Positions 26,974 through 35,984 of a stretch of 64,000 bases of DNA are shown here, piece after piece. A program made the translations under genes and the position numbers. The first letter of the stretch is position 1. Every line of letters starts with the position of its first letter. Under the pieces are notes generated by a model. The model saw only the letters and a list, made by a program, of their open reading frames with translations. It did not search any database and was not told where the DNA came from. The DNA is from Botryobacter ruber (GTDB lineage Bacteria; Bacteroidota; Bacteroidia; Cytophagales; Hymenobacteraceae). Location: NCBI RefSeq assembly GCF_003347595.2, contig NZ_QCZK02000020.1, positions 21,002 to 85,001 of the forward strand, read 5' to 3'.

Positions 26974-27696
26974 TCACCTTCTTTTATCCCTAGCTTCCTT
27001 TTCAAAGCTCACCAGGTTAAACATCTCCCGCATCCGGGACCTGACCCGGCTCCCATAGGTCTTCTCCATCTCGGAGCTGGTCAGGTTGGTAGTCAGGTGC
27101 GTCTTCACTCCCTGCGACACAAACAGGTCGTAGCGACTCAGGAGAACTTCCCCCATCACATTGCACATGTTGCCGTAGTACCTGAGGCTGCTTTCGGCTC
27201 CCAAGTCATCGAAGCAGTACCCGCCTGGCTTTCTGGAGGGACTCCACACAATGCCCTGGCTGAAGCGTTGGATCACCTCGTATCCTTCCCGGTGGAATTC
27301 AAAGCTGACCTCCCGGCAGGACTTCACCCGGTAGCACTCATCGGGAGAGGTGAACAGCCTCAGCAGCGTCATCAGGCTGGTCTTACCACAACCGGTGGGG
27401 CCGATGAGCAGTATCCCCTTCCGGAGGCTCAGCCCCTGCCGCTCGGCCTGCTCCCGGTCCCCTATCATGTAGGACAGCAGCTTGCCCAGGAGCGGCTGGT
27501 CCTCCTCATGCAGCCTGAAATGCTCCCCGTACAGCTCTTTTCCTTTCCGCTCCAGCAGAGCCAGGCACCGGCCCAGGTCCCGCTGCTGATTTACTGCTGC
27601 TTCCACCACAGCCTCAGAGGGGTTCGCTGTAGTCTTTCGTTTCTCCCCTGTAGCCTGTGGCAGGCTCTGCTGCACGATTTCCCTGATAGCTTGCAT
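26974..27696 (-). CDS. DnaC-like AAA+ ATPase of the conjugative element
   Basis: The 240-residue protein has a Walker A motif GPTGCGKTS (about 99-107), a Walker B motif CFDDLG (about 162-167) and sensor-like THLTTNLTSSEM followed by an arginine cluster (YGSRVRSRMREMF). This is the layout of DnaC/IstB-type helicase-loader ATPases. Such genes are common next to replication-initiation genes in Bacteroidetes mobile elements. Its N-terminus overlaps the 3' end of the upstream gene by 83 bp in another frame, which suggests coupled translation. A role in loading helicase on the excised circular element is inferred. Confidence 0.75.
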   Translation of the reverse strand: MQAIREIVQQSLPQATGEKRKTTANPSEAVVEAAVNQQRDLGRCLALLERKGKELYGEHFRLHEEDQPLLGKLLSYMIGDREQAERQGLSLRKGILLIGPTGCGKTSLMTLLRLFTSPDECYRVKSCREVSFEFHREGYEVIQRFSQGIVWSPSRKPGGYCFDDLGAESSLRYYGNMCNVMGEVLLSRYDLFVSQGVKTHLTTNLTSSEMEKTYGSRVRSRMREMFNLVSFEKEARDKRR

Positions 27697-28441
27697 AATT
27701 GTTTTCGTTTATCCCGTTGATCATCCATTTCCGAGCTGCCGCCTGCCAGTCCTGCATCGGCGTCCGCCCCAACTGCCAGCCGTTGGCGCTGTAGTGGTGG
27801 AAGAAGCGGAAGGCCTCCAGTTCCGGCCAGCCCTCCTCCAGGAAAAAAGCCTGTACCGCCTCCAGGCCCGGCAGCTCTCTTCGCCTTTCTTTCTTTTCTT
27901 TTTTGGCGCAACTTTTTTCTTTTCTTTCTTTTCCGGATTTTCCAGTGTCCCTCCCTTCCTGTTCATTTTCTGAACTGGTTGTAAAAATGGGTGCTACTCT
28001 AAAGTTTAATTTGTTTAATATGTTTTTATTGTTTATATAGTTTATAGAAGGGCCTAGCTCCCGTTCAGCGCCACTACAGCACCCCTCCACTGCCGGTTCT
28101 CCACTGGTACAGCAAATGGACAGGTATTCATCTTGCTTTTTGCCCTCCTTTTTTTCAAAACCCAGCATGTAGACCAGGCTCCCGCGGAAGTAATTGTAGG
28201 AGGGGTCGTAGTGGATATAGCCCCAGCCATGGAGCTCCTTGATGCATTTGTGGTAGGTAACACGGGAGCTGATTTTGGAGATGTCCATTACCTCCGCTCG
28301 TGAGATAGAGATGGGATTTTTGAAGCGGCACATGTTCCACTGCTGGAACAGGGCCATGTAGAGGCTCATGTGCGTGGGGTTGAGCCGGTAATCTTTCGAA
28401 GCCAGCTCAAAAAAGCCGGTCAGGTGCGTGATGTAGTTCAT
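27614..28441 (-). CDS. Replication-initiation/DNA-binding protein of the conjugative element
   Basis: The 275-residue protein begins with a winged-helix-like region (LNPTHMSLYMALFQQWNMCRF, SISRAEVMDISKISSRVTYHKCIKELHGWGYI), followed by a lysine-rich low-complexity linker (about 165-190) and a C-terminal domain with AFRFFHHYSANGWQLGRTPMQDWQAAARKWM, which resembles DnaD/DnaB_2-type primosomal domains. It is co-transcribed with the helix-turn-helix gene upstream (ATGA overlap) and the DnaC-like ATPase downstream, so a role in replication or maintenance of the excised element is likely. The family has no well-established name, and some databases label it a transcriptional regulator. Confidence 0.65.
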   Translation of the reverse strand: MNYITHLTGFFELASKDYRLNPTHMSLYMALFQQWNMCRFKNPISISRAEVMDISKISSRVTYHKCIKELHGWGYIHYDPSYNYFRGSLVYMLGFEKKEGKKQDEYLSICCTSGEPAVEGCCSGAERELGPSINYINNKNILNKLNFRVAPIFTTSSENEQEGRDTGKSGKERKEKSCAKKEKKERRRELPGLEAVQAFFLEEGWPELEAFRFFHHYSANGWQLGRTPMQDWQAAARKWMINGINENNYASYQGNRAAEPATGYRGETKDYSEPL

Positions 28442-28728
28442 AGTCCTGCTGTTTGATTGTTGCTTTTGTTCCCTTCCATCAGTTTCTCGATATCCTCCTG
28501 GCGGTAGTAGATGGTGCCCCCGATCTTGCTGAAAGGCAGGGTGCCGTTAATGCGCAGGGTCTGCAGGGTGGCCGGTGAAATCTTCAGCAGCTTGCGAACT
28601 TCTGCCGACTTAAGAATTTGCTTCTGGGTTTGAGTTGGCTGCTTTTGGCTGAGCAGCTGCTGCAGTTCCTCGAGCAGTTGCCGCCGGAAGTGCTGCAGAT
28701 CTTCTTTGGTAATGATCTCTACTGACAT
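28438..28728 (-). CDS. Excisionase/MerR-like helix-turn-helix protein
   Basis: The 96-residue protein has a C-terminal helix-turn-helix of the HTH_17 (excisionase-like) type: ILKSAEVRKLLKISPATLQTLRINGTLPFSKIGGTIYYRQEDIEKLM. The N-terminal half is an amphipathic, Gln-rich helix. It overlaps the next gene by an ATGA junction. In Bacteroidetes elements such proteins act in excision control or bind the element's ends; the exact role here is inferred. Confidence 0.8.
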   Translation of the reverse strand: MSVEIITKEDLQHFRRQLLEELQQLLSQKQPTQTQKQILKSAEVRKLLKISPATLQTLRINGTLPFSKIGGTIYYRQEDIEKLMEGNKSNNQTAGL

Positions 28729-29300
28729 AACATTAGCTTTTGGTTAGGCCCTAAAACTGCAAAAGCCACCGCAGCATTTTTCAGTAGGTCATCCGTAGTT
28801 GGGAAAAATTCAGCTTACCCCGAAAAGGGAAGGAAAACAGGTAAAATTCAGAAGACAGGGTAACTTTAACTGCAAAAAGGGGCACAACAGAAGCCAAATA
28901 CAGCCTTCACAACCACCTCGATTCACCTAAAACAGCCACAGAAAATATTCCCCAAGTTGGGGAGACCTTGTGAAAAACACCGCTACCTCCTGCCAATCTT
29001 TGGCTTTCCACCTCAAAAAGCCATGGAAAGAAAAACTACACCAACACCCCCTCCAGCCAGAGGAAAACCGGTAAAACCGGCGCTGTTACCCCTGGAAAGC
29101 AGCGGTCCTATAGGTAGCTATCCACTTCAAATCCTCAAAAGGGGCAGGTCTTCGGTAACATCCGGAGGAGGGGAAGCCTGCGGTCTGGTGCAGGCAGCAA
29201 GATGTATTTTTGTAAACAAAAAAGGCTGCCTCCCCTCCCTTTCGGTCCGTCCCGTTGCCCCTTCACCTCGGAACTCGGTTTCTGTTTTTGATGCCTAATT
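28729..29300. other. Divergent intergenic region, 572 bp, candidate oriT
   Basis: No open frame is convincing. Upstream of mobC it holds the inverted repeat GCCTGC-8-GCAGGC (29176-29195), a T-rich run and a pyrimidine-rich segment (CTCCCCTCCCTTTC). The position directly before mobC and the relaxase gene is where oriT of MOBP elements lies. No known nick site is recognised. Confidence 0.4.
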
Positions 29301-29699
29301 ATGCCAAGAAAGAAGAATCCACAACCAGAGCAGCTCCTCTCCCGCCTGCTTACTATCCGGTTGACGGAACAGGAATACAGGCGGCTGGAGAGCATCCGGC
29401 TCCAAAGCGACTGCCACTCCATCGGGGAGGTAATCCGCCGCATCCTCACGCGACAGCCCATCAAGCTATTCCATCAGGACAGCACGATGGACAGTGTGGT
29501 AGAGAAACTGGCGGCCGTACGTGCCGAGCTGCGGGCCATCGGCATCAACATCAACCAGATCACCCGCCACTTTAACGGCACCACCAACAGCCATAAGCGC
29601 GTGCTGCTGGCCCACCAGGCCCTCGAGCACTACCGGAAGGTGGAGACCAAGGCCAACCTGCTGCTATCACTCATCTCTCAACTGGCCAGGAAATGGTAG
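29301..29699 (+). CDS. mobC: MobC/BmgB-type relaxosome accessory protein
   Basis: The 132-residue protein has an N-terminal ribbon-helix-helix-like part (TIRLTEQEYRRLESIRLQSDC, IGEVIRRIL) and a C-terminal MobC-like helix region (RAELRAIGININQITRHFNG). Such proteins bind oriT and help the relaxase to nick. It overlaps the start of the relaxase gene by 7 bp, as is usual for this pair. Confidence 0.85.
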   Translation: MPRKKNPQPEQLLSRLLTIRLTEQEYRRLESIRLQSDCHSIGEVIRRILTRQPIKLFHQDSTMDSVVEKLAAVRAELRAIGININQITRHFNGTTNSHKRVLLAHQALEHYRKVETKANLLLSLISQLARKW

Positions 29700-30973
29700 C
29701 AAAGATCATCACCGGCAAAAGCATTAAAGGCGCCCTCAACTACAACGAGCACAAGGTGCGGGAGGGAAAGGCGGAGCTCATCTTTGCCAGCCGTTTCCTG
29801 CTGGAGCCGGAGGAGCTTTCGTTCCGGGATAAGCTGGCGCGCTTCGAACGGCTGCTGGAGAAAAGCCCGCAGGTCAAAACCAACACGCTCCACATCTCCC
29901 TCAACTTCGCCATTGGCGAGAAGCTCGAACTCGAGCGGCTGCAGGCCATCGCCATCCGCTACATGGACAAGATCGGCTTTGGAGAACAGCCCTACCTGGT
30001 CTACCGTCACCACGATGCGGCCCACCCCCACCTGCACATTGTCACCACCAACATCCGTTCCGACGGCAGCCGCATCGACCTCCACAATATCGGCAGGCTC
30101 CGTTCCGAGCCTGCCCGTAAAGAAATTGAACTGGAGTACGGGCTGGTGCAGGCAGAAAAGATGAAAAAGGCAGAAACACTCTCGCTGCAGCCCCTGAGGT
30201 TGGAGAAGGTAGTTTACGGCAAGTCGGAAACCAAGCGCAGCATCGCCCATATCGTCACATCCGTAACCCGCCACTACAACTACACCAGCCTGACCGAGCT
30301 CAACGCCGTGTTGCGCCATTTTGGGGTAACGGCAGACCGGGGAGGCGAAGGCACACAGATGCATCAAAAAATGGGGCTGGTCTACAGCATCGTTAGCGAA
30401 AAAGGAGAAAAGCAGGGAGTGCCCATCAAAGCCAGCGCCCTCCCTGGAAAGCCCACCCTGGCTTACCTGGAAAAGCAATTTGAAAAGAATAAACTCAGCA
30501 GGAAGCCTTACCAGCTCTCGCTACGGAGCACCATCGACAAAGTCTTCCGCAGCCACCCCACCAGCAGCCGGGAAAGTTTTGTAAAGCGGCTGAAAAAGCA
30601 GGACATCCAGGTGATCTTCCGCGAAAACAGCCAGGGTATCACCTACGGCGTGACCTACATCGACCACCGCCACCGGGCCGTGTTCAACGGTAGCGAGCTG
30701 GGCAAAGCCTACAGTGCCAAAGCATTGATGGAACGCTTCAGCCAAAGCGGGGAACTGCGGAAAATGGGAAGGAATGCAGAGCAGAAAGAAACAACAAAGC
30801 AATTAATCAAAGGCAACCGGAAAACAGGGCCGCATGAGCAGGAAACAATTCATCCGCAAAAACCAGATGCGCCCGGACTACTCGATGTGCTCCTGAAAGC
30901 AGAGCAACAGGATTACCTGCCGGATTCGCTCCGCCGGAAAAGAAAAAAGCGCCGCCGAAGACCCAGGCTCTGA
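29693..30973 (+). CDS. mobA: MobA/VirD2-type relaxase (MOBP)
   Basis: The 426-residue protein has the relaxase domain in its N-terminal half: a catalytic-Tyr region (ALNYNEHKVREG near residue 13), SLNFAIGEKL, and the metal-binding triad motif HHDAAHPHLHI (about 105-115, the HxH arrangement of MOBP/MOBB relaxases), then TTNIRSDGSRIDLHNIG. The C-terminal part is basic and probably binds DNA. It nicks oriT and pilots the single strand into the recipient. It overlaps mobC and is followed by the coupling-protein gene. Confidence 0.9.
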   Translation: MVAKIITGKSIKGALNYNEHKVREGKAELIFASRFLLEPEELSFRDKLARFERLLEKSPQVKTNTLHISLNFAIGEKLELERLQAIAIRYMDKIGFGEQPYLVYRHHDAAHPHLHIVTTNIRSDGSRIDLHNIGRLRSEPARKEIELEYGLVQAEKMKKAETLSLQPLRLEKVVYGKSETKRSIAHIVTSVTRHYNYTSLTELNAVLRHFGVTADRGGEGTQMHQKMGLVYSIVSEKGEKQGVPIKASALPGKPTLAYLEKQFEKNKLSRKPYQLSLRSTIDKVFRSHPTSSRESFVKRLKKQDIQVIFRENSQGITYGVTYIDHRHRAVFNGSELGKAYSAKALMERFSQSGELRKMGRNAEQKETTKQLIKGNRKTGPHEQETIHPQKPDAPGLLDVLLKAEQQDYLPDSLRRKRKKRRRRPRL

Positions 30974-31018
30974 GACCAGAACTTTTCACTCATAACTCTA
31001 AACTCTTAACTAGAAAAA

Positions 31019-32959
31019 GTGAACACCGGAGAAAACCAACAGGCCCTTCGCCAGATTATCGACTTCACCAGGCTGCTGAGCCTCGTTATCCTGCTGCTGC
31101 ATTTCTACATCGCCTGCTACGCTGCCTTTGCACACTGGGAGCTGACCGCTCCTGTCGTGGACCGTATTCTGCTCAACATCCAAAAGCTCCCCTTATTCCA
31201 GGGCCTGCTGGCACCGAAAGCCGCTGCCCTGCTCCTGCTCTTTATCTCCCTGCTGGGAGCCAAAGGAAAAATAGACGAGCACATCAAACGCAGCACCATC
31301 TGGGTTTACCTCCTCCTGGGACTGCTGCTCTACTGGGGGAGCTATGTATTCCTTTTGAGCTCTGCAGAAGCCACCATAGCCACTGCTCTCTATATAGGCA
31401 CCACGGCTATCGGCTACCTGCTCATCCTGTCGGGTGGAACACTGCTTTCCCGGCTGATCAAACTGCAGCTGGACAAGGACATCTTCAACCGGCTTAACGA
31501 ATCTTTCCCGCAGGAAGAGCGCCTGCTGGAGAATGAATATTCCATCAACCTGCCTGCCCAATACAATCTCCAGGGCAAAAAGCGCCGCAGCTGGATCAAC
31601 ATCATCAATCCCTTCCGGGCCCTGCTGGTGATCGGCACGCCCGGAGCCGGCAAATCCTACTTCGTCATCCGCCACGTTATCACCCAGCATATCCAGAAAG
31701 GCTTTGCCCTCTTCCTCTATGATTTCAAGTACGATGACCTGACCCGCATCGCCTATAACACATTACTCAAGCACCAGGACAAGTACCCCGTAAAGCCACG
31801 GTTCTACGTCATCAACTTTGACGACCTCTCCAGGACCCATCGCTGCAATCCGCTCGACCCGGACACCATGAACGACATCACCGACGCCACCGAAGCCTCC
31901 CGCACCATCATGCTGGGGCTTAACCGGGAGTGGATCAAAAAGCAGGGGGATTTCTTTGTCGAGTCGCCCATCAACTTCGTCACGGCCATCATCTGGTTTC
32001 TAAAGAAATACCAGGACGGACGGTACTGCACCCTGCCGCACGTCATCGAACTCATGCAGGCGCCCTATGAGCAGCTCTTCTCCCTCCTGCGAACAGAGCC
32101 CGAAATAGAGGTGCTCATTAACCCCTTTGTTTCCGCCTTCGAGCAGGAGGCCGTGGACCAGCTCGAGGGGCAGATCGCCAGCGCCAAAATCAGCATGGCC
32201 CGGCTGGTCTCCCCGCAACTCTACTACGTGCTCTCGGGCAACGATTTCACACTCGACCTCAACAACCCTAGGGAGCCCAAGCTCATCTGCCTGGGTAATA
32301 ACCCGCTTAAGCAGCAGGTGTACGGGGCGGTGCTCTCCCTCTACATTTCCAGGGCCATCAAGCTGGTCAACCAGAAGAACCGGCTCAAGAGCAGCCTCGT
32401 TTTCGATGAGTTCCCCACCATCTACTTCAACGGCATCGACAGCCTTATTGCCACGGCCCGCTCCAACAAAGTAGCCACCACCCTGGGCGTACAGGACTAC
32501 AGCCAGCTCAAGAAAGACTATGGCCGCGAACAGGCCGAAGTGGTGATGAACATTGTGGGCAACGTCATCAGCGGACAGGTTACCGGGGAGACAGCCAAAC
32601 AGCTTTCCGAGCGCTTCGGTAAAATCCTGCAGCGGCGGGAAAGCGTGTCCATTAACAGCAGCGACACCTCCGTGAGCCGCTCCACCCAGTTGGATGCCGC
32701 TGTTCCCCCTGCCACCATTGCCTCTCTTTCCTCGGGGGAATTTGTGGGCATGGTAGCCGATGACCCGCAGTGCCGGATAGAGCTAAAGGCCTTCCACGCC
32801 GAAATCCTTAACGACCATAAAGCCATCGCTAAAGAGGAGAAAGCCTATGTACCTATTCCCCTCATTCGAAACGTGGATGCGACGACTATTCAGGAGAATT
32901 ATGAGCGGGTAAAAGCGGAGGTACAGCAGATTCTGACATCAGCACCGGCACCGGAATAA
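31019..32959 (+). CDS. VirD4/TraG-type coupling protein (T4CP)
   Basis: The 646-residue protein (GTG start at 31019) has several N-terminal transmembrane segments (about 18-40, 65-80, 93-150) and a cytoplasmic ATPase with Walker A GTPGAGKSYF (about 206-215) and Walker B SLVFDEFPTI. A TraG/TraM-recognition TraG-D region follows (NKVATTLGVQDYSQLKKDYG). It couples the relaxosome to the type IV secretion channel. The start 46 bp after the relaxase stop fits co-transcription. Confidence 0.88.
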   Translation: MNTGENQQALRQIIDFTRLLSLVILLLHFYIACYAAFAHWELTAPVVDRILLNIQKLPLFQGLLAPKAAALLLLFISLLGAKGKIDEHIKRSTIWVYLLLGLLLYWGSYVFLLSSAEATIATALYIGTTAIGYLLILSGGTLLSRLIKLQLDKDIFNRLNESFPQEERLLENEYSINLPAQYNLQGKKRRSWINIINPFRALLVIGTPGAGKSYFVIRHVITQHIQKGFALFLYDFKYDDLTRIAYNTLLKHQDKYPVKPRFYVINFDDLSRTHRCNPLDPDTMNDITDATEASRTIMLGLNREWIKKQGDFFVESPINFVTAIIWFLKKYQDGRYCTLPHVIELMQAPYEQLFSLLRTEPEIEVLINPFVSAFEQEAVDQLEGQIASAKISMARLVSPQLYYVLSGNDFTLDLNNPREPKLICLGNNPLKQQVYGAVLSLYISRAIKLVNQKNRLKSSLVFDEFPTIYFNGIDSLIATARSNKVATTLGVQDYSQLKKDYGREQAEVVMNIVGNVISGQVTGETAKQLSERFGKILQRRESVSINSSDTSVSRSTQLDAAVPPATIASLSSGEFVGMVADDPQCRIELKAFHAEILNDHKAIAKEEKAYVPIPLIRNVDATTIQENYERVKAEVQQILTSAPAPE

Positions 32960-33349
32960 CTAAACAATTAAATTAAACTATTTCGTGTCGACCACTTTAA
33001 AACCTATAAAAATAGCCTCCAAAAATCTTATAATATTTAAATATACCAATATTTAGTTATAAAATATTTATTAAATATATAATTTTAAATATGTTACGAT
33101 ACCATCTTACAATTCCTATTTTTTTGTACAAACAATGCTTATTTTTAATCATAGACTTTAACCTTACTTAACCCTAAAAACATGTATGAAAACAATTTAG
33201 AACAGGCACTAAAAAACACTAGCTAAAATAGTAAAAAACAAAGCAACTGCTACCCAAAACGCGTTTCCAAAGAAATAGCATAAAACAGGCGTAGCAGCAT
33301 AATCATTCAGCAGCATATGTGACACTTGTAAAAAATAGAAACCATTGTT
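32960..33349. other. AT-rich intergenic region, 390 bp
   Basis: The stretch 32960-33130 is strikingly A/T-rich compared with the flanking tra genes. A 14-codon frame at 33182-33226 (MYENNLEQALKNTS, then TAA) could be a leader peptide upstream of rteC. No strong hairpin is seen. Confidence 0.4.
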
Positions 33350-34219
33350 ATGATACAGCAAGCCGAAACACTTTACGACCAGCTAGAGGAAAAGCTACGG
33401 GAGGTAGAAACAATGTCTTCCGTCACACCGGTACAACGCCATGAAACAAACCTGAAGCTTTTAAACGAAACCATACAGGAGCTTAAACAACTGGTTATCA
33501 GCTACAGTTTTCCTTGCGAGGAAGAAGAAATAAAATTTTTCCGCTACATCAAGCCCAGGTTCACCAGCCTCCTGATCTACCACTCCCGGATGGCCCTGCT
33601 GGAGCTCAGGCTGGCGCTTGCCAGTCCCAGAAACATTCGGGAATATTACGAAAACGAGCTCCAGCTCATACGAAATTTCATTAACGACCATAGCCAGTTC
33701 TACCATTACTTATATTCCGGCGCCACCTTCCTGGACTCGAAGTATTTTGTGCGGGGAAGTTGTGATTTTCCTTTATGCTACAGTGTCTCCATGCTCAGCA
33801 CATCAACACCCGACACCGACAGCCGTTTTACCACCCATTATGATTATATTGCCGCCTGCTTCCAGGCAAACGAGAAACTTCGTGATTTTTTTCTAAAATC
33901 ACTGATGTTACAGGATGCCGGAATAAGCCCCGAAAATTTACACAATCCTGAAAAAAGTAACTTTTCCTGGACGGGCTGCAAAACGCATCTGGTCGAATTG
34001 GCTTATGCCCTTTATGAATCCGGGCAGATCAACAGTGGCACCGCCGGGGTGATGGAAATCGTGGAGCGCCTGGCGCAACTGTTCCAGGTAGATCTGGGCA
34101 ATAACATTTACCGCACTTTCCAGGAAATACGCCAGCGCAAGAAAGACAGTCGCACCAAACTGCTCGACCTGATGAAAGAGCGGCTCCTGCGAAGAATGGA
34201 CGAACTGGATGACGCTTAA
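33350..34219 (+). CDS. rteC: RteC-like regulator of conjugative element excision
   Basis: The 289-residue protein matches RteC of Bacteroides conjugative transposons: a coiled N-terminal part (RHETNLKLLNETIQELKQLV), FFRYIKPRFTSLLIYHSRMALLELRL, and a C-terminal winged-helix-like region (FSWTGCKTHLVELAYALYESGQINSG, FQVDLGNNIYRTFQEIRQRKKDSRTKLLDLMKERLLRRMDEL). In CTnDOT, RteC activates excision genes. Here it is the only element regulator in view; RteA/RteB are not present. It is a separate unit inside the tra block. Confidence 0.85.
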   Translation: MIQQAETLYDQLEEKLREVETMSSVTPVQRHETNLKLLNETIQELKQLVISYSFPCEEEEIKFFRYIKPRFTSLLIYHSRMALLELRLALASPRNIREYYENELQLIRNFINDHSQFYHYLYSGATFLDSKYFVRGSCDFPLCYSVSMLSTSTPDTDSRFTTHYDYIAACFQANEKLRDFFLKSLMLQDAGISPENLHNPEKSNFSWTGCKTHLVELAYALYESGQINSGTAGVMEIVERLAQLFQVDLGNNIYRTFQEIRQRKKDSRTKLLDLMKERLLRRMDELDDA

Positions 34220-34584
34220 AAAAGCATTCCTTTGGAGGATACGATAGGCTAGACACAAAAAAGAGGCTGTGGAAATATGGAAAAGCTCCCAAAGGGACTT
34301 TACCACATTTCCACAGCTCAATGGTAGTTGTTGTTTTGAATTGATTATTGTTTGTATGGAAAGCTTGAAAGCTAAGTATAATCATTGCTGCTGAAGGAGA
34401 AAATCGTCAAGTATCTTGTGCAAAATACTTGACATCTTCCATGGAATGAGCAGCCCCGGTTTTCACCACTGATTAATTTTATTTTTCCCACCTACGGAAC
34501 ACCTTGTGAAAAACAGGCTGCAGTTCCTCCCAACTTGCCTTCAGTTTCTGTCGCACGTGGCGACAGAAGAAAAGTCAGAAGGCC
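34220..34584. other. Intergenic region, 365 bp, with a long hairpin
   Basis: It contains the hairpin at 34263-34319 and an A/T-rich stretch. No additional gene is visible; the frame to 34910 in another phase is a shadow of the gene at 34585. Confidence 0.5.
34263..34319. repeat. Long imperfect hairpin, bidirectional terminator candidate
   Basis: GAGGCTGTGGAAATATGG... pairs over about 25 bases with the complementary ...CCACATTTCCACAGCTC. A T-run follows on the minus strand and an A-run precedes it on the plus strand. It follows the rteC stop by 44 bp. It probably ends rteC transcription, with the tail pattern favouring the minus direction. Confidence 0.55.
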
Positions 34585-35220
34585 ATGCTTCACCATCTTA
34601 CCTGGACCCAGTTCTTTCTTGCAACAGGCACCAGCCTGCTGCTCTACTACCTCATCGTGACGTTGCTCTGTTACCGCCAGGAGCTGAAAGCACTGGTAGA
34701 AAAAGCAACAGCCAGGTTGCTACCGCAAGTGTTCCTTACCTCCTCCACACCGGAAACCGCACAACCAGGCATTCTGGCGGAATCCACCCCGCCAACCATA
34801 CCCACCGATTCACCCATAGGAGCTGTCTCCACACAGGATGCTCCGACTGTATCCGATGCATTCGAGCTACAAGTAGCACCCCGAACGCAAGGAGAAGAGG
34901 AAGAGGATGATATGGAAGAGACAGACAGCGCTATTCTTTCTGTAAAAACAACTTCAGCGACGGAGCCGCCTATTTTTCCCATGGGCACGCTGGCTGACCT
35001 GCTGGAGGAAATCAAGCCCCTGCTGGAGCTGGTAGCGGAGACGCAGCTGGAAAAGGTGGAATTCATTTCCCTTTTGCAGCTTATCATCTCCAGGTACAGC
35101 CGCACCGCCCAAAGCCAACACCAGGACCAGGTGCAGCAGTTCCTCCTCGAGCAAAGCCAGGTCAAGCTCCCCTACGAGCTCACCCCAGAAGACCTGCAGG
35201 TACTCTGGCCGAAAAGCTAA
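34585..35220 (+). CDS. Membrane-anchored hypothetical protein of the tra operon
   Basis: The 211-residue protein has one N-terminal transmembrane segment (FFLATGTSLLLYYLIVTLLCY), a long Pro/Thr/Ser/Glu-rich linker (about 40-130) and a C-terminal alpha-helical domain (LADLLEEIKPLLELVAETQLEKVEFISLLQLIISRYS). Similar proteins precede traE in Bacteroidetes conjugative elements, but no function is known to me. The linker would place the C-terminal domain some distance from the membrane. Confidence 0.65.
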   Translation: MLHHLTWTQFFLATGTSLLLYYLIVTLLCYRQELKALVEKATARLLPQVFLTSSTPETAQPGILAESTPPTIPTDSPIGAVSTQDAPTVSDAFELQVAPRTQGEEEEDDMEETDSAILSVKTTSATEPPIFPMGTLADLLEEIKPLLELVAETQLEKVEFISLLQLIISRYSRTAQSQHQDQVQQFLLEQSQVKLPYELTPEDLQVLWPKS

Positions 35221-35279
35221 TCCACTACACATAAATTTATTACTGCTTATTCCTAACCTCAACTAAAACCACAAAGCAC

Positions 35280-35615
35280 ATGAAAAAGCAAGCAACCCTC
35301 CCGGAGCAAAAAAAAGCCACTGCTATTGCTACGCTCCTGCTCCTTTTTGCCGTAGCGCTTACCGCCCAGGCACAATCAGCCGACGGCAACGCAGGCATCT
35401 CCCAGGCTACCCAAATGGTGCGCGGCTACTTCGATACCGGCACCAGCCTGATGTACGCCATCGGCGCCGTGGTGGGACTGGTAGGCGCTGTTAAAGTCTA
35501 CCAGAAATGGAACGGTGGCGAGCCGGACACGGGCAAGGTGGCGGCCGCTTGGTTTGGCAGCTGTATTTTCCTGGTAGTCGTGGCCACGGTGCTCCGCTCC
35601 TTCTTTGGCGTCTAA
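35280..35615 (+). CDS. traE: TraE, small membrane protein (DUF4134)
   Basis: The 111-residue protein has a signal-like N-terminus (ATLLLLFAVALTAQAQ), then two hydrophobic segments (about 55-80 and 88-110) and the DUF4134 pattern ISQATQMVRGYFDTGTSLMYAIGAVVGLVGAVKVYQKWNGG. It is the first conserved gene of the transfer operon in the Bacteroides CTn type and corresponds by layout to VirB2/VirB3-type subunits. It is 64 bp after the hypothetical protein and 12 bp before traF. Confidence 0.88.
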   Translation: MKKQATLPEQKKATAIATLLLLFAVALTAQAQSADGNAGISQATQMVRGYFDTGTSLMYAIGAVVGLVGAVKVYQKWNGGEPDTGKVAAAWFGSCIFLVVVATVLRSFFGV

Positions 35616-35627
35616 CCCGGTCCGGCA

Positions 35628-35984
35628 ATGGCAAACAGCATTTACCAGGTTAACAAGGGCATTAACCGGCCCATCGAGTTCCGGGGCCTGCGGGCGCAGT
35701 ACATCGGCTACCTGGCCGCAGGGCTGGTATTCCTGCTGCTGCTTTTTGCCGGCATGTACCTGGCCCGCGTGCCCCTGCTCTTGTGCCTGGTTATCATCCT
35801 GCTCTCCGGCGCGGCTTTGTTTGCAGGTGTCTACCACCTGAACAGAACCTACGGGGAGCACGGCCTGCTCAAAAAGTTTGCCAGCCGCAGCATTCCCCGC
35901 TACATCCGCCTGAGCACCCGCAGCACCTTCTGGAAACTTTATCAAACATCAATTAACCGGAATAACCATGGCACAGCCGATTGA
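35628..35984 (+). CDS. traF: TraF, small membrane protein (DUF4133)
   Basis: The 118-residue protein has two adjacent transmembrane segments (YLAAGLVFLLLLFAGMYLA and LCLVIILLSGAALFAGVY) and the DUF4133 pattern (IYQVNKGINRPIEFRGLRAQYI, YGEHGLLKKFASRSIPRYI). This is the VirB3-like subunit of the Bacteroides transfer channel. Its 3' end overlaps the traG start by 17 bp, so translation is probably coupled. Confidence 0.88.
   Translation: MANSIYQVNKGINRPIEFRGLRAQYIGYLAAGLVFLLLLFAGMYLARVPLLLCLVIILLSGAALFAGVYHLNRTYGEHGLLKKFASRSIPRYIRLSTRSTFWKLYQTSINRNNHGTAD

Noticed and set aside
34263..34319. Long hairpin as the end of an insertion sequence
   Set aside because: No second copy, no target duplication and no transposase nearby; a terminator is simpler.
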